Part shown: in pieces, positions 49,970-61,950 of the stretch | How positions within the stretch are numbered: the first letter of the stretch is position 1 | Layout of the letters: every line of letters starts with the position of its first letter | Assembly: GCA_950295325.1 (NCBI GenBank) | Contig: OX485804.1 | Coordinates: 40,908,429-40,972,428, forward strand | Source: Polytrichum commune | Lineage: Eukaryota; Streptophyta; Polytrichopsida; Polytrichales; Polytrichaceae | Direction of reading: 5' to 3' | Length of the DNA: 64,000 nt | Program-made: the position numbers and the translations under genes | Notes under the pieces: generated by a model | Told to the model about the DNA's origin: nothing | Database searches by the model: none | Seen by the model: only the letters and a program-made list of their open reading frames with translations

Positions 49970-51001
49970 ACATCTATACACCCACGATGTGCAGGTTATG
50001 TTGTGTCTTGAGAAGTACCAACCTACCAAAAACGCATATTTGATTAACGAATTTGGCACACTTCAAGTCTAATCTCATAAACGGTTCTTTGTCTCTCTTC
50101 TTGAGCTTTAGATCTATTTGCAACAATCATTGGGGATCATTCAAGGGCAACCTTTGTGCCATTGCTCTTGGAATAATGACAACAAAGCCACATGACACAT
50201 CAAAGAATGTGGGAAGGTGCACTCTCATATGCGCCATGCACACAATTTATCTAAAGGACATACAAGCATGAATTTCACATGCAAAATCAACTTTATAAAT
50301 TTGATGTGCTGTGTACACAAATATTCAAAACCACCCACGCTCGTTTGGGGGGGGGGGGGGACATAGTGTGAATTGGATCTTGCTTTGTTGGGAGCCTTTC
50401 AAACACATATTATTTTGCGTTTAATAAAAATGCACTAACCTACAGCTGAAGACCTCCAATGTTACGTAGTACACATCCACAATATGCATCTCCAATGTTT
50501 TTGGTCTTGGTTTCATTATTTATAGTGCGGCCCAATGTATCTATATATACGTTGTCACGAAGATGTCGAATTTCTTATGAAGTCTCATAATATGGCCTAC
50601 ATGGAATCATTTCATACGAACATACCTCTCAAATCGTCCATGTTAAAAACCTACCTCCTATAAATTTGTGGTTGGTTCTTTTCAAGTGTGTCTTGCTAGA
50701 CTAGTTTGGGGTCTCAGAACTAATTCTGGTACCAAATTTTCTAAAAATAAAATGACAAAAGTACATACTATTTAAGGAATTCTATGTTGGATGAATGAGA
50801 GGTACATTCGTGTGCAAAAATTCCCTCTCGCCCATAATGTAGTACTCCGTCTCTTAGTTGGATAGGTCAATTTCTTGTACTTGTTTATGTTTGTGTCTAT
50901 CTAAAACATCCCCACATGCATCCATCCTAAGACTTGTGACGTGGATAAAATAACCTCATCTTGCTTCACTTGTGGCAATGTTTTGTTCACGTGGTTTGTA
51001 C
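49970..51001. other. No feature recognised; G14 run at 50347-50360
   Basis: Short random frames only. Confidence 0.45.
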
Positions 51002-51229
51002 CACTACACCATTTTATGGTATTTAGCATTACTCACTATTTGGTATTACATGATGTTATAAATTCTTGATATAGAAATTCCCGTTTTTACCCAAAAAAAG
51101 TCAAGTTGCTTGTTTGTACATCATTAAACATCAGCATCTTTGTTAAGTAAAAAAGATTAGGTTAAGTAAACAATTATATCACGTCGTAACTTTGTATAGT
51201 AAGCGACATTAAATACTATAAATGATGCA
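51002..51229. mobile_element. MITE family A, further copy
   Basis: Left CACTACACCATTTTATGGTA; right GTAAGCGACATTAAATACTATAAATG. The middle shows the usual TCATTAAACATCAGCATC-like and AACAATTATATCACG-like blocks, with more divergence than the 36-kb copy. Confidence 0.65.
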
Positions 51230-52638
51230 TTTCTCTTCCACTAGATGGTTTTATAATTTTCATAGATCGTAGATCTAGATCGCCATTTATAGGTTCAATG
51301 ACCATATAGGGAAAATAACCCATGAACCTAAACCACTATTTTGTTAAAATTGGTGTAACATTGGTTTATAATGAATGCGAACATCTCATTTTGAAATAAA
51401 TAATGTAAAGTAGGTCGAAACCCGCATTACAATGTGAGATGTAATGTCTTGCACACCACTAATTTTTCTATTTTGTAGAATCATGTAGTGTTCTACAATA
51501 ATGTGCACAACATCAAGCCAAGCTAAGTAAATTGTGACAAACATTTGAGATAGTAAAGCTCACCCTAAGAGAAGAAAGAGGGTGAGAGTGAATAATTGCA
51601 TCTGCGCTTACCTCACATTCATCCAACATAAACCTTCCGCGACATTGACAAAAGCCTATGGGAAGTGAGATCTATGTAGAAATGATTGTGTTGGATTGGA
51701 AATGTGCCCAAGGTAGATAACCTTTATTCATTTACTTTCTTCATTATGACACTTATATTCGAGTGGTATGTGGTTAGGTGTGCCTCTAATAACGGATACC
51801 AAAAAGAAATGCATGCTCAAGACTTGAGAACTATTTTCAGTTCAATAGTCAACATCATTGGGGAAGAGGGGAGGACCTTATGGCAACTTAATGAGCATGT
51901 AATTTTCACTTTGGTAATAAAGAAGATATTCATACGAACTTCAAGAATTATGAGGGAAGTAAGTATAGCCTTGGTTTGGATTTGCTAACCATCTCGTACT
52001 AATCGAGCGTTTTATACTGTAAGGTGCGCTAGTCATAAAAAAATAACCATTTCAGGCCCATCTAAATTACCTTATATAACAAGGGTTCAAAATCTATTCA
52101 TGAAATGATATGGAATCGTGGACCATGCATGTTGAAACCTACATGAAAGAGGGGGGGGGCAACACATGCTATGAAATTGTCGGTTTCCCCCATTGACACC
52201 ACCGCCCTAGCATTCCGGGAGCAAAAATTAGTAGATTCTTTATCGAATTGGCAGTTGGGAATGGGGGTTTGCCTCCCCACTAGATTGCCAACTCTTGAAA
52301 AATGCTGGAGGAAAAACACAACCCACCATTTTGGGAACCAATGGGAATCCAACATTAGGTTGTACACGTTTAAAATCAATAATTTGGTATATATGTTAAC
52401 CAATCAACTTTGTAGTGTGTGAGACCTTTCAACTCTTAAACCCCACATTGAAAATGGCTTATTGAAAATGGCGGCTCAGTTGCACATGTAATGTGATTGC
52501 AAGTTTCAAACATCTAATTTCACCTCTCTGGTCCAAGATGGTTTTTTACGAAAACCTCCAGTTTCAGGCATGTGTGGCCTCCACTTGAGTCCTCCTTCAT
52601 GTCACCTTAGAATATTGTAAATATAAACAACTTTTGTC
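51230..52638. other. No gene recognised
   Basis: The open frame of 100 codons at 51686-51988 has no motif. About 51440-51500 shares TTTTGTAGAAT and GTGCACAA-like words with 27.6 and 58.5 kb, suggesting an old dispersed repeat. Confidence 0.4.
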
Positions 52639-53002
52639 AAGGGGAGGCCACAAACATTCAAAAACACTAGTTTCGAAACGGAGTTTGATAAGCCAAGGTA
52701 AAAGAATGTTGGCCTTGACATGTGCCTAACTTCGAGGAGCTGGGTTTCGAGATCGGTCCATCTTTTATTGGTTAAAACCGTCCGTTTTCAACTCTGATAA
52801 AAAAAACGAAGGTTTCAAGCCTTGCAAACCCGCTGTCTTGGATCGGAGTTGAAACGGACGATTCTACCCAATAAAAGAGGGACCAACCTCGAAACCCAGC
52901 TCCTCAAAGTTAGGCACATGTCAAGGCTAACATTCTTTTACCTTAACCTACCAAACTATGTTCCAAAACCGGCGTTTTCGAACATGTGTGACACGTCCCT
53001 TC
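52639..53002. mobile_element. Foldback (long hairpin) element
   Basis: Two arms of about 165 bp in inverted orientation around a spacer near 52805-52840. Left blocks AAGGTAAAAGAATGTTGGCC, TTGACATGTGCCTAACTT and GAGCTGGGTTTCGAG recur reversed on the right as TTAGGCACATGTCAAGGCTAAC and CTCGAAACCCAGCTC. Same family as 26894-27420. No coding capacity. Confidence 0.85.
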
Positions 53003-53549
53003 AATGCCATGGCTCGTGAATCTCTTTGAATAATTCAGTGGTCGTGAGTTATCGGGTTCCACTACAATACTGATAGGTCTGAGAGATGCCCAAGGGATAG
53101 GGTTACTTGACTATGTTGCAGATTCCAGGCCTGAGATTTTTACTCCATGACACTGGCTATAGACAGCTGGGGGAAATATGTATCTTAAAGTAAAGTTTCT
53201 TATATGCTTAGTTTGTGCTATTTGCTATGATTCTCAACTTGGATATCGAAGTTGGGATTTCTTCTGGACCATAACATATCCTTAAAGGTATCCTTAAAGT
53301 ACCACAATGCATGGTCATACTCAGGGTTAAATTATGTGTTGGGGTTGCCACACTATATTCGGTGGTCCGGCACTCCTATGTCAAGGGGCTAAAATTAAAC
53401 TCGAGATCGACCTCAACATAGGATGCCTTGGGACCCATTCGGGGATTTGGCCCTCATTTTCTTGTTTCAGGTGGACTTACCCCCTTCTCGATTTGTTTCC
53501 AAACCTCGTTCGCATGCCAAGCTTTAATAAGTGGGTAGCATAGCTCTTA
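53003..53549. other. No gene; short block repeated on the far side of the hAT cluster
   Basis: The stretch at about 53490-53545 (TTTCCAAACCTCGTTCGCAT then AAGTGGGTAGCATAG) resembles 56105-56160 (TGCCAAACCTCATTTGCAT then GAGTGGGTAGTGTAG). Confidence 0.45.
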
Positions 53550-53969
53550 GGGCGTCCCCAGCAGCCTGGCCATGGGGCATGCCAACGCCAAAAATGGGGC
53601 ATCCCGGGTTCTTAGGTGGCGGTACCGGCATAAATTGAGCCCCACCAATGTCCGGTCCGGCATAATTTAGAACCGGCCCGGGTATAGTAAAGGCCTTCCA
53701 ACGCCATAAATGGTTCATATGGCGACCCTCCTCCGGCCCGCCAAGATATTACTTTAATATCAGATACTCCGATATCCTACTTTATCCCATGTCAGATAAT
53801 AGGTGTCGTTGTCTTATTGATTGCTTCCTAATTATACCGGGGGTATGCCTAGGCTTTGGTGGGCTCTGACTCAAGATGAGCTGCCCCGCCCAAGATGGAG
53901 GGCTCCCCAAACACCCTAAACACCATATAATATATTATTTTTGGCGGGTTGCTTACTATCTCTCCTGGG

Positions 53970-53977
53970 CATGCCCT
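53970..53977 (+). repeat. 8-bp target-site duplication of the 1.7-kb hAT element, left copy
   Basis: CATGCCCT, identical to 55710-55717. A length of 8 bp is diagnostic for hAT transposons. Confidence 0.95.
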
Positions 53978-55709
53978 CAGTGAATATGTTTGACAAAGTT
54001 TTTGCAAGTTTTTCTCTTTTGACACGCAAAAACTTGCACACAAAAAAAATGCACGTCAATTGACACGCACAATCTAGAAATTGACACGTACTGTGACTTG
54101 TGAAGAAAAAAACCACACGTCAATTGACACACTTGAAATTGAAATGACACATATTACTTGAGTACTATAAAGTGCAGCTCAAGTATCCGGAAAACATAAC
54201 CCATAACAGTAGGAGAACTTCCTACACTCACTCACATACTTAAGTTCAACTTTGCTCTTGCAATTTCCTTTGTAACTGGGAGCTAAGACGGTGATCGGAG
54301 AGCGAGACTAACTAGGAACATGGCGAGGCAAATGTTTCTATCACCGTGGTGCTTGCACATCCTCCACTCCATTTGAGTTTTTTCTTGCTTTCAACCAATG
54401 TGAGTTTTTCTTGCTTTCAACCAAAGTTGTTTTGAGCAATTCCCTTTGAATCGCAAAGCTCCCTTGTTGAAAGCATCTAAATCCCTTTGAGCTTTCTTGG
54501 AGCTGGAGAGGCTTCTTATTGCAAAAATGACGCAGAAGTGGCACAAAGATCAACGCCTGTTTTCGGTTAGGATTGATTGTAGCGCACTTTGTTCCAGAGT
54601 GAATTGTTATGTTGGGATAATTAACTTGTAATTATGAAGTTGTGATTGTGTGGTTGCTTTCCACTTCCCCCTGCCTCTGTGGAAACACTTGGAACCAATT
54701 AATTCCCAACGATAATCAGTATTCCTTCTTGTAACAACCTTTTGTTGGCTAGCGCACTAGAAGCGTTTCTATATTTTACAATTCCAGTTCAGAGACCTAG
54801 ATCAGACCTCACCAATTGAACAACTTTCTATTCTTGTTCTTTACCACTAATATGCGAAGGATATAATATGCTTCAAGAGGATATCGGTTGATATTGATTG
54901 TTCAACAGATAGGTAGATAGATAAATAGATACATTCAACTAGAATCAAGCAAAGGCAGGAGCATACGTAATTGTGAGCCTAAAAGCCTCCACTCTGAAGT
55001 GCAAGAGAGTCACCCATGTTGATCACCTTTGAGAGTTTATGTCCGTAATTATCCAAGCGATGATAGTGACCGAATCACAAATACCGAATTGTGGCTCGAA
55101 AGGATATTGTTGAAGTTTCAATACACTGAAGAAGAGAGTGACATGTGTAGGGAGAACTCTTGGAATTTACGGAAACACTTCGACATGAGTGTGAGAACAA
55201 AACGATATTTGAGGCTTGGCGCATATGTGGTAGCAATTTGGAATGGCACACAAATTGGCCTAAACTTATGCAACTTTGACAAAAAAAATTGTACTCATTC
55301 CATCAAGTATAGCTATTTGTGAGAGAGGATTTTCCAAACAAAATGCAACCAAAAGCCACTTGCGGAATAGGTTGAACTTGAAGACCCTTGATGCCCTTAT
55401 GCGGGTTTCTCTTTGTGGGCTTGAAGTGGATGCAATGGATTGGGCTACCATCTTCAACATTTGGAGAAACATGCGAGACTGAAGGATACTTACGCTCGAT
55501 TGATAGTTTTTTTTTTGTTACAAATCAAGTTTGTTTTTTATTATTCAAAATATTAGTTTTCTAAAATATTGTGTAAGGCAAAATTTGAGGTGACATTTTG
55601 GAATAAAATGTAGATGTCAATTGACATTCATTTTTGTTTTTGAAAACGTCACGTGACACTTTGGATTTGAGGTTGAACGTCACATGAAATTTGTCAAACA
55701 TACACACTG
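53978..55709 (+). mobile_element. hAT element with decayed transposase, 1732 bp
   Basis: Starts CAGTGAATATGTTTGACAAA and ends TTTGTCAAACATACACACTG, flanked by a perfect 8-bp duplication CATGCCCT. Terminal and subterminal regions are rich in GTCAATTGAC motifs, typical transposase-binding repeats (inference). Inside, only the 3' end of a transposase gene is recognisable (55250-55482); most of the middle of a full-length transposase is missing, so this is an internally deleted, non-autonomous copy. Confidence 0.93.
55250..55482 (+). pseudogene. hAT transposase C-terminal dimerisation domain fragment
   Basis: The frame reads IPSSIAICERGFSKQN, then SHLRNRLNLKTLDALMRVSL and ends WATIFNIWRNMRD before a TGA. 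This is the C-terminal dimerisation motif of hAT transposases (I-P-S---CERGFS--N---LR-RL----LDALM-ISL). The frame shifts in an A-run near 55280; the preceding 97-codon frame (55029-55322) is probably also transposase but has no clear motif. Confidence 0.88.
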
Positions 55710-55724
55710 CATGCCCTTAGATGG

Positions 55725-55732
55725 GAGAGGGG
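55725..55732 (+). repeat. 8-bp target-site duplication of the short hAT derivative, left copy
   Basis: GAGAGGGG, identical to 56051-56058. Confidence 0.93.
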
Positions 55733-56050
55733 CAGTGTGTATGTTTGACAAATTTCATTTCACATTCAACTTCAAATCCAAAGTGTCACGTGACGTTTTC
55801 AAAAATACAAAATGAATGTCAATTGACATCTACACTTTCTTCTAAAATGTCATCTCAATGTCACATGCCTAGGGGTACATATCATTTCAATTTCTAAATG
55901 TCAATTGACGTGTGGATTTTTTCTTCACGAGTCACACTACATGTCGACTTCTAAATCGTGCGTGTCAATTGACATGCATTTTATTTTTGTGCAAGTTTTT
56001 GCGTGTCAAATGTCAAAAACTTGCAAAAACTTTGTCAAACATACACACTG
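55733..56050 (-). mobile_element. Short non-autonomous hAT derivative (318 bp)
   Basis: Starts CAGTGTGTATGTTTGACAAA and ends CTTTGTCAAACATACACACTG, with the 8-bp duplication GAGAGGGG. The first 130 bp match the right end of the 1.7-kb neighbour inverted, and the last 180 bp match its left end inverted, so it is a deletion derivative of the same family in opposite orientation. The two facing ends form a palindrome centred near 55721. Confidence 0.93.
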
Positions 56051-56058
56051 GAGAGGGG

Positions 56059-57289
56059 GACTTGCTAGAACGAGGGCAAACTCAAGAGCCAACGGGAGGC
56101 AACTCAATTTGTTGCCAAACCTCATTTGCATGTCAAACTTTGTTGAGTGGGTAGTGTAGTTTCGAAAGTGGAGAAGGTGGCTTGCCTGAGCGAGGGCGGA
56201 TACATGAGCCAAAGGTAGGCAAAAGTAGCAACACATAGCCAAAGGTAGCAACAAGTACTACTACTACTAGTAGTACTAAACACGTGATCCAGAGGTGGTG
56301 GGCTGGAGTTTGGGAGTGGTGTGTAGCGCAAGATTGGGTATGGGATGGTGAGATCAGTAGATGGATTGGCAGAGGGCATGGGAAACCAATTTTGCCTTTG
56401 ATCAAGGTTAGTCTTCTGATCAAGGTTGGTGTTCTCGTATATGTTAATTTAGTAATTTGTTGTTGTAGCCCTGTGGGGCTGCCAAATTTTCTTCAAATCA
56501 GTTGTGCTAGTTCAGTGAATTATTGGGTGACAAACGTTTACTTGGGCCATCAAAAACTACATGGGTTCTTCTAGTTGTTGCATCCACATCCATGATGAAT
56601 GGTCAGTGCTATAAAATCCAGGTAGCCTCTACACTTACGGGGGATATGATCATGTTTTGCATGCTCAAGTGCCAATGTTTCTAACACCACTCTTCCTTGT
56701 GCTTTTTGTAGCTACCGGCGAGTACAATAGCACCATGCCTTTTCACGTGCTTGTTTTTGGATAGTCGATATGGTATTATTGTGTAAAATGTAGGCGTAGA
56801 GTATCACTTAGTTTTGTAGAGATAGAAATTATCGCACATGTAAAAAACTCCATGTGCGGCTTTTATTAAAAATTGAGTGGCAAGTGTATTTATCATTCTA
56901 CGTTACATATGACGAGGTAAATTGCATACAATTTGGTGTGTAGCTTTAATGGATGCATGTACATTTTGATTTGAATGCATGAGCCCATGTTGTTTACACT
57001 TTAGTGGTTGCATGAATCTATTTGTGTGCCACATGGAATATAAGCCTACACACAATCTATAGGAATGGGAATGTCTCCAAACTTTGACATGTCGGTTTGC
57101 ACCCCCGAATGGGCATATACGATCGAGGACCTTGTACGTTGTTGCTTACATCCATGGATTCCCAACAACTTGGTAATGCGCTAGATTCTACTATATCTTT
57201 TGGATTCATGCGATCCACTAGTTAGAACTGTCTCTAATCATATCTTCCTGATGTATAAGCTTCGTAGTATAAATTGTGAGTGGAGATGG
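56059..57289. other. No gene recognised; possible decayed Harbinger downstream part at 56.9-57.29 kb
   Basis: Short random frames. The minus strand next to the Harbinger remnant may continue it, but I could not match conserved residues. Confidence 0.4.
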
Positions 57290-57295
57290 TTTGAT

Positions 57296-57702
57296 TCATC
57301 CATGCCCAATTATGCATCCTTTCATGTGGTTAAACACAATCTTTAGGGGCTGTAGACACATGTGGTGGTTTAAGAGCGAAGTGCTACGTGCATTGTCGGA
57401 AATTGTAGGGCACACAAGGAAAGCAAACTCATCAAACTTGTGAACCTCAAACTTAGTCAAAACCTTGAACAATGGAGGCTCCTTGTGCATACGGGTGAGG
57501 ATGATTGTAGCCCCTCGTTGTGGTTGACAATCATTTGGCCACCTTCCTCCAATTCATTAGCATTGAATAAGTGGTAAGCGTTGCAAGAAGCCATCATCAT
57601 TTTGTAAACTATCAAAATGTCTTCCTCCAGCTCTTGCAAGATCTCATCACCCATATCTGTTCCCGAACTGTCATCGTAGTCTACAAAGGGCACATAATCC
57701 AT
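57296..57702 (-). pseudogene. PIF/Harbinger transposase remnant (N-terminal part)
   Basis: The minus strand begins MDYVPFVDYDD and continues EEDILIVYKMMMASCNAYHL. After a frameshift near 57480-57500 it reads PLFKVLTKFEVHKFDEFAFL, then VCPTISDNARST. The pattern LF--LT-F-V--F-EL--LV-P-I---ARST matches my recollection of the N-terminal helical region of plant Harbinger (ALP1/HARBI1-like) transposases, just before the GRP-KL--EQRLLNF block, which is only poorly preserved here. The DDE nuclease core was not found. Confidence 0.62.
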
Positions 57703-60700
57703 GCTTAAAGATTTGTGATGATGTGGATTGGAAAAGTCCCTATATCCTAAACCAACATGCGCTCAAAAACAAAAGGAAATAAAAAAGAAGCTTGAAAGTG
57801 CTTTGGTCCTCAAGTTTTTCATTGGGAATGTTGAGAAACCACTATCGGGAACCTGCTTTGAAACCTAGTGTTGGGAAGAAACATTGGAAACCACAGATGG
57901 TGGCTGGTGTGAGCTCATGGTTGGGTGCCATAGGTGTTGATTCACCTAGAGTTAAGACTTGTTGGAGGAAGGATTAATTGTTGAGCGACTAAACACAACC
58001 TTTCTACCACGAAGCGGACCTCGGAAGTTTACATTTTCAAGCAAATACTCAAACAACCGTTTTGATATTAATTTCCTTGTTGTCACAAGAAATAATCCAA
58101 TAGTTAAATTATGTTAAATAATGAACTCAAATTGGTTAACAACTCTAAGCATGTAGTTCAATCTTTCTTACACGAATTTATTTTTTATATCCGTTCTTAG
58201 ATCCACACCTGACCACACACCACTCAAATGTAGGTGCCCAATTAGAATAAGTGACCAAATTGGGCATGTTATTTCAATCCTTGCCTTGTTCCTAAGTTCC
58301 ATTGACTCCAACCCAACCCAACCCAATCCAAGAGAGCAACGCTTTAATTTGGACATGCTCACCCAACCCAACAAATGATGTCTCCTCATTGATCATGTGA
58401 CCACTTTGAGTCTGTGATATATGTTGTTGCTCGTGCAACATCTACTTACAAGCCAAGCTAAACTCTTTCTTCTCTTTAGTGTGGCCTTAGTTATTTCAAA
58501 CTTATGTAACAAATTTAGTTAGCTTGATCCACCACGCCATTTTACAAAATAAAGAAACTAGTGTAATGTGCAAAAAACTACATTCCTTAATTTAGCATGG
58601 GCTTGAACATACATTACATCATTTTGAGTGGACTTCCAAAAGGCAATATTCATGTCCAACAATGCCCACATTAGCGCATAACAAATAACATTGAGATTTT
58701 TAGAGACGTGTTTCACTTTGAAAGTGGTGGCAAAATGTTGTCCAAGGACTATTGGCAAACCAGTGGTGGCAGAAGCCCACATAGTGACGTGTACAAATGA
58801 CATTTATTTTAGCAAGACACTTTCATCCACTCAAAATCGTCAATTAAAGTAGTCCACACCAATTCGATAGCATTCTTATTGAAGTACTCAAACTAGAAAG
58901 AAGAAGAATGTCATGCTCTTTGAGTTGGGCCCCACCAACTTGCTTAATGTGAAAACACAAGTACCTAAATGAGATGACAAAATTAATTTCTTTGGCTTAT
59001 TCAACTCCCTAATAACTTGAATAAGCATGGTTGAGGACACACATGACACCAAAGTGATTGGTTGAGAAGATCAACATGGATGAATACACTGGTCAAGTGG
59101 ATCAATGTAACCTAGAGAAGCGGGTGATAATACCATTGGAATCTCAGTTTAGTATCTATCTAGTGTTACCCATTCTCCGGTCCCTAATTTATGTGGTCCC
59201 TCAAAGATGGCCATCAAACTTATCCATTTTTTGACCACGTCGTGTTCATAAAGTGAACGATATGCATCCTTTTTCCAAATGAACAGGTTGATAGGGACAT
59301 GGGACTTGGACCTAAGCATCTCTAAGTATCTCTAATCTTTGTGTGGTGGAAACTCTAACACATGCGCATACTTAAAGGTGAAGTCAAGTAAATGGGTAGA
59401 ACTTTGAAATGTGCTTTCAATGGGGATTTGAAAGATGCAATGAGTGTTTTATGGTAGGAGTTGAGAATTTCAGGCTTTATCCACCCATTTTTCAATGTGG
59501 ATTTTGCATCCTAGGTCGGTTGTTAGATCCTATATTCATTGACATCTACATACCCATGTCAGCCTGTAAATGCTCTTTGCAATTTTGATTCTTAGAGGTA
59601 GTCCACCTTATGCTCTTGTGTATGATGGTCTTCCATCACATGTTTATATACGTTGTGGGGGCCACCCAATGGGGAAGGTGGACACTCAACATACCTAAAT
59701 CAACATAGTACATGGTTGTATCAGAGGGGTAAATTTTTGGTATCGTCATATATAGCATACTTAGGGGTAATGATAATGTTTCTACATACTATGTAGAAAT
59801 ATCTAGGTTGTTACAAGTCTCAAATGGGTGCTAAGTTTACATTCATGTCCTCCATGAGTCCAAACATGAAAGTGGTTCAAATATCATTCCTAATTTCTCA
59901 TCCACATTACATCTATATTACATCCATGTTATAGTGAATTTATGTAGTAGCTCTAGCTACAATGACACGTGTTGTAGGATCATCTTTGATTACATCCAAT
60001 GGATGAGAAAACACTTAACAAATGTTTCATAAATGAAAATTAATGTTTCCATGGTGCAAATGGTGTCAATACAACTTTTCATATGTTTCAAAAATTGGAT
60101 ATGTAAAGCACAACGTTAGTTCATTGACATTGGATTAGATAGAAGGTAGTTATAAGTAAATTAGTGTATTATTTTATTTTTACCTTTGCATGCAAATTCC
60201 TTGTTTTATATTACTTAGTTTATGTAGTAGGTGGAAGTATTAAGTACTCAATAGTACATATATTATTTTGACTTTGACAAGCAAGTTACAAGTGTCTCCC
60301 CTTGTGGTGTAGCAATGCTACTACCAACATGACACACAATGGTGTAGCTCCACCTTTGAGTGGATGTCAAAATCTACATGGAAACATGAAATGTGCACTA
60401 TTGTGAGAATACATGAAGCTCAAAAATTTATTGCCTCCTATATCTTCCCTTCTTAAATATTTTCTTCGGCAACTCTTGGCCGGAGTAACTTGACCATAAA
60501 ATTGCAATGAGCATGTTACTAATCAACGTGTTGAAGTTAATAACTGTGGCATTCCCTCTCCTTGGGTTGGTGTGACCCCCTTTTTTTCCTTTTCAAAATA
60601 AATTCCTTAGAGATAAAATTGCACGGTTCCCACCACTTCATGTGCATTTTCAAGAATTCTATTCATGTCAACCGACGGCTATGATAGAGGAAGCCAAAAC

Positions 60701-60936
60701 ATTCATTACGAAACAAACCTTGTTGTCCCTCTACAACACTCATCTATAAAAGAAAACTTTGTGCTACAACTCATTACACAACCCTGAAACATGCAAATGC
60801 ACCGGGTGCCATTGAGCACACATGGTGACCTCACCTCACCTCACCTATCCACTAGGGTTTTGGATCATCTCCAATGCTACAATGCCAACGCACTCTACCT
60901 TACCATGCGCTAAGTATTAGTCATGCACAAGTGTAA
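57703..60936. other. No gene recognised; old dispersed repeats
   Basis: About 58190-58260 and 58540-58750 share word order with 33.4 kb and 27.6-27.8 kb (ACAAAATA.AGAAAC..GTGT..TGTGCAA, GTGGTGGCAAAA). Open frames are at most about 80 codons and show no motif. Confidence 0.4.
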
Positions 60937-61797
60937 CAACAAGATTCCCACAAATTCCCATACGTAGAAAAATGGCTAACCAACGAACACATAAATCAAA
61001 AACTCTCTAACCATTTCTGGAAGAACTCAAAAATAACGGATGCCCAAATCACCCAAACATTAAAATTTAGATATGCCCAATATACGGGCAATCACAGAAA
61101 AAACATCTTCTGGCGTCTCAAATTCCGAAACCCCAATTGCACACTATGCCACAAAAATGATAGAGACACATGGCCCCACTTACTATCAATGTGTGAACAC
61201 CCCTATATGAAAGGCCTAAGAATAGCCCGCCACAACAAAGCGGTTCACCTCATCACCCATACATTACAAGCCAACAAACACACACAATATTACACACTAA
61301 CAAATGCAGGAAACCTCAATAACATAAATCAGCAACAAACCGTCCCATAATGGCTCCTAGAATGCACATGCTCACAAACAAAGTGCCAATGCCAAGCAAG
61401 ACTAAGACCGGACATCCTATGTATAATAGGGGCCCCAAACCACACCCCAACACCCGTGTTACCCACACACGCCCACACAGTACAACTCATTGAATTCACA
61501 TATTGCCACGATAGATTCCCTGAACAAGCATTCACACAAAAACATGCAAAATACGACCCACTAATCAATGCTATACGAAGCAAAGGATGGAAAACAAACC
61601 CCCTCATAACTATCACAGCCGGCGTAAGAGGCGCCATACACGAACAATCCATCGAAAAACTAACCGACCTCAAAATACCAAAATCCAACATCAAGACTCT
61701 CATGAAAAACATACACCAAAATGCCATTAAGTACCTAACATACCTTGTACTAAACAAAAGAAAACTTGACAATAAACAAACCACCGTAGCACCTCCC
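60937..61797 (+). pseudogene. Non-LTR retrotransposon, C-terminal part with restriction-like endonuclease domain
   Basis: Continuous plus-strand frame broken by one TAA at 61348. Order of features: Y-GNHRKNIFWRLKF, a zinc-binding motif CTLC...HLLSMC (from about residue 68) with RHNKAVHLI, a cysteine cluster LECTCSQTKCQC, then RPDIL (about residues 157-161), LIEFTYCHDRF, QKHAKYDPLI, KGWKTNPLI and GVRGAIHEQS. A CCHC finger followed by a PD...(E/D)...K nuclease near the C-terminus is the architecture of early-branching LINEs such as the R2, Dualen and Utopia groups (family knowledge). The N-terminus, polymerase core and 5' end are absent, as expected of a 5'-truncated insertion. Codon use is A/C-rich on this strand, unlike surrounding DNA. 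Confidence 0.76.
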
Positions 61798-61950
61798 TAA
61801 AACGGGACCGAACATTATATAAACTAAAAGAGCCCACCTCCCACAAGAGGCATAACTCCTCATGTGAAAACACGGCCCGCCGTGTTAAACATGTGAATAA
61901 CGGGCTCACATTCATGCCGGTACAATGTATGGGCGTAATTTTTCTTTTCT
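61798..61950 (+). other. Probable 3'-UTR of the non-LTR element
   Basis: The sequence after the stop holds the inverted pair AACACGGC / GCCGTGTT (near 61869-61886) and ends in a T-rich run before ordinary AT-rich DNA. The exact 3' end and any target duplication were not found. Confidence 0.4.

Larger units (their letters stand above)
53550..55716. mobile_element. Harbinger-like MITE interrupted near its right end by a hAT element
   Basis: TTA at 53547-53549, then GGGCGTCCCCAGCAG. The right end CTCCTGGGCATGCCC is split by the hAT insertion: its copy before the insertion ends at 53977, and the last bases and TTA (55717-55719) lie after it. MITE sequence proper is 53550-53976. Confidence 0.65.
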
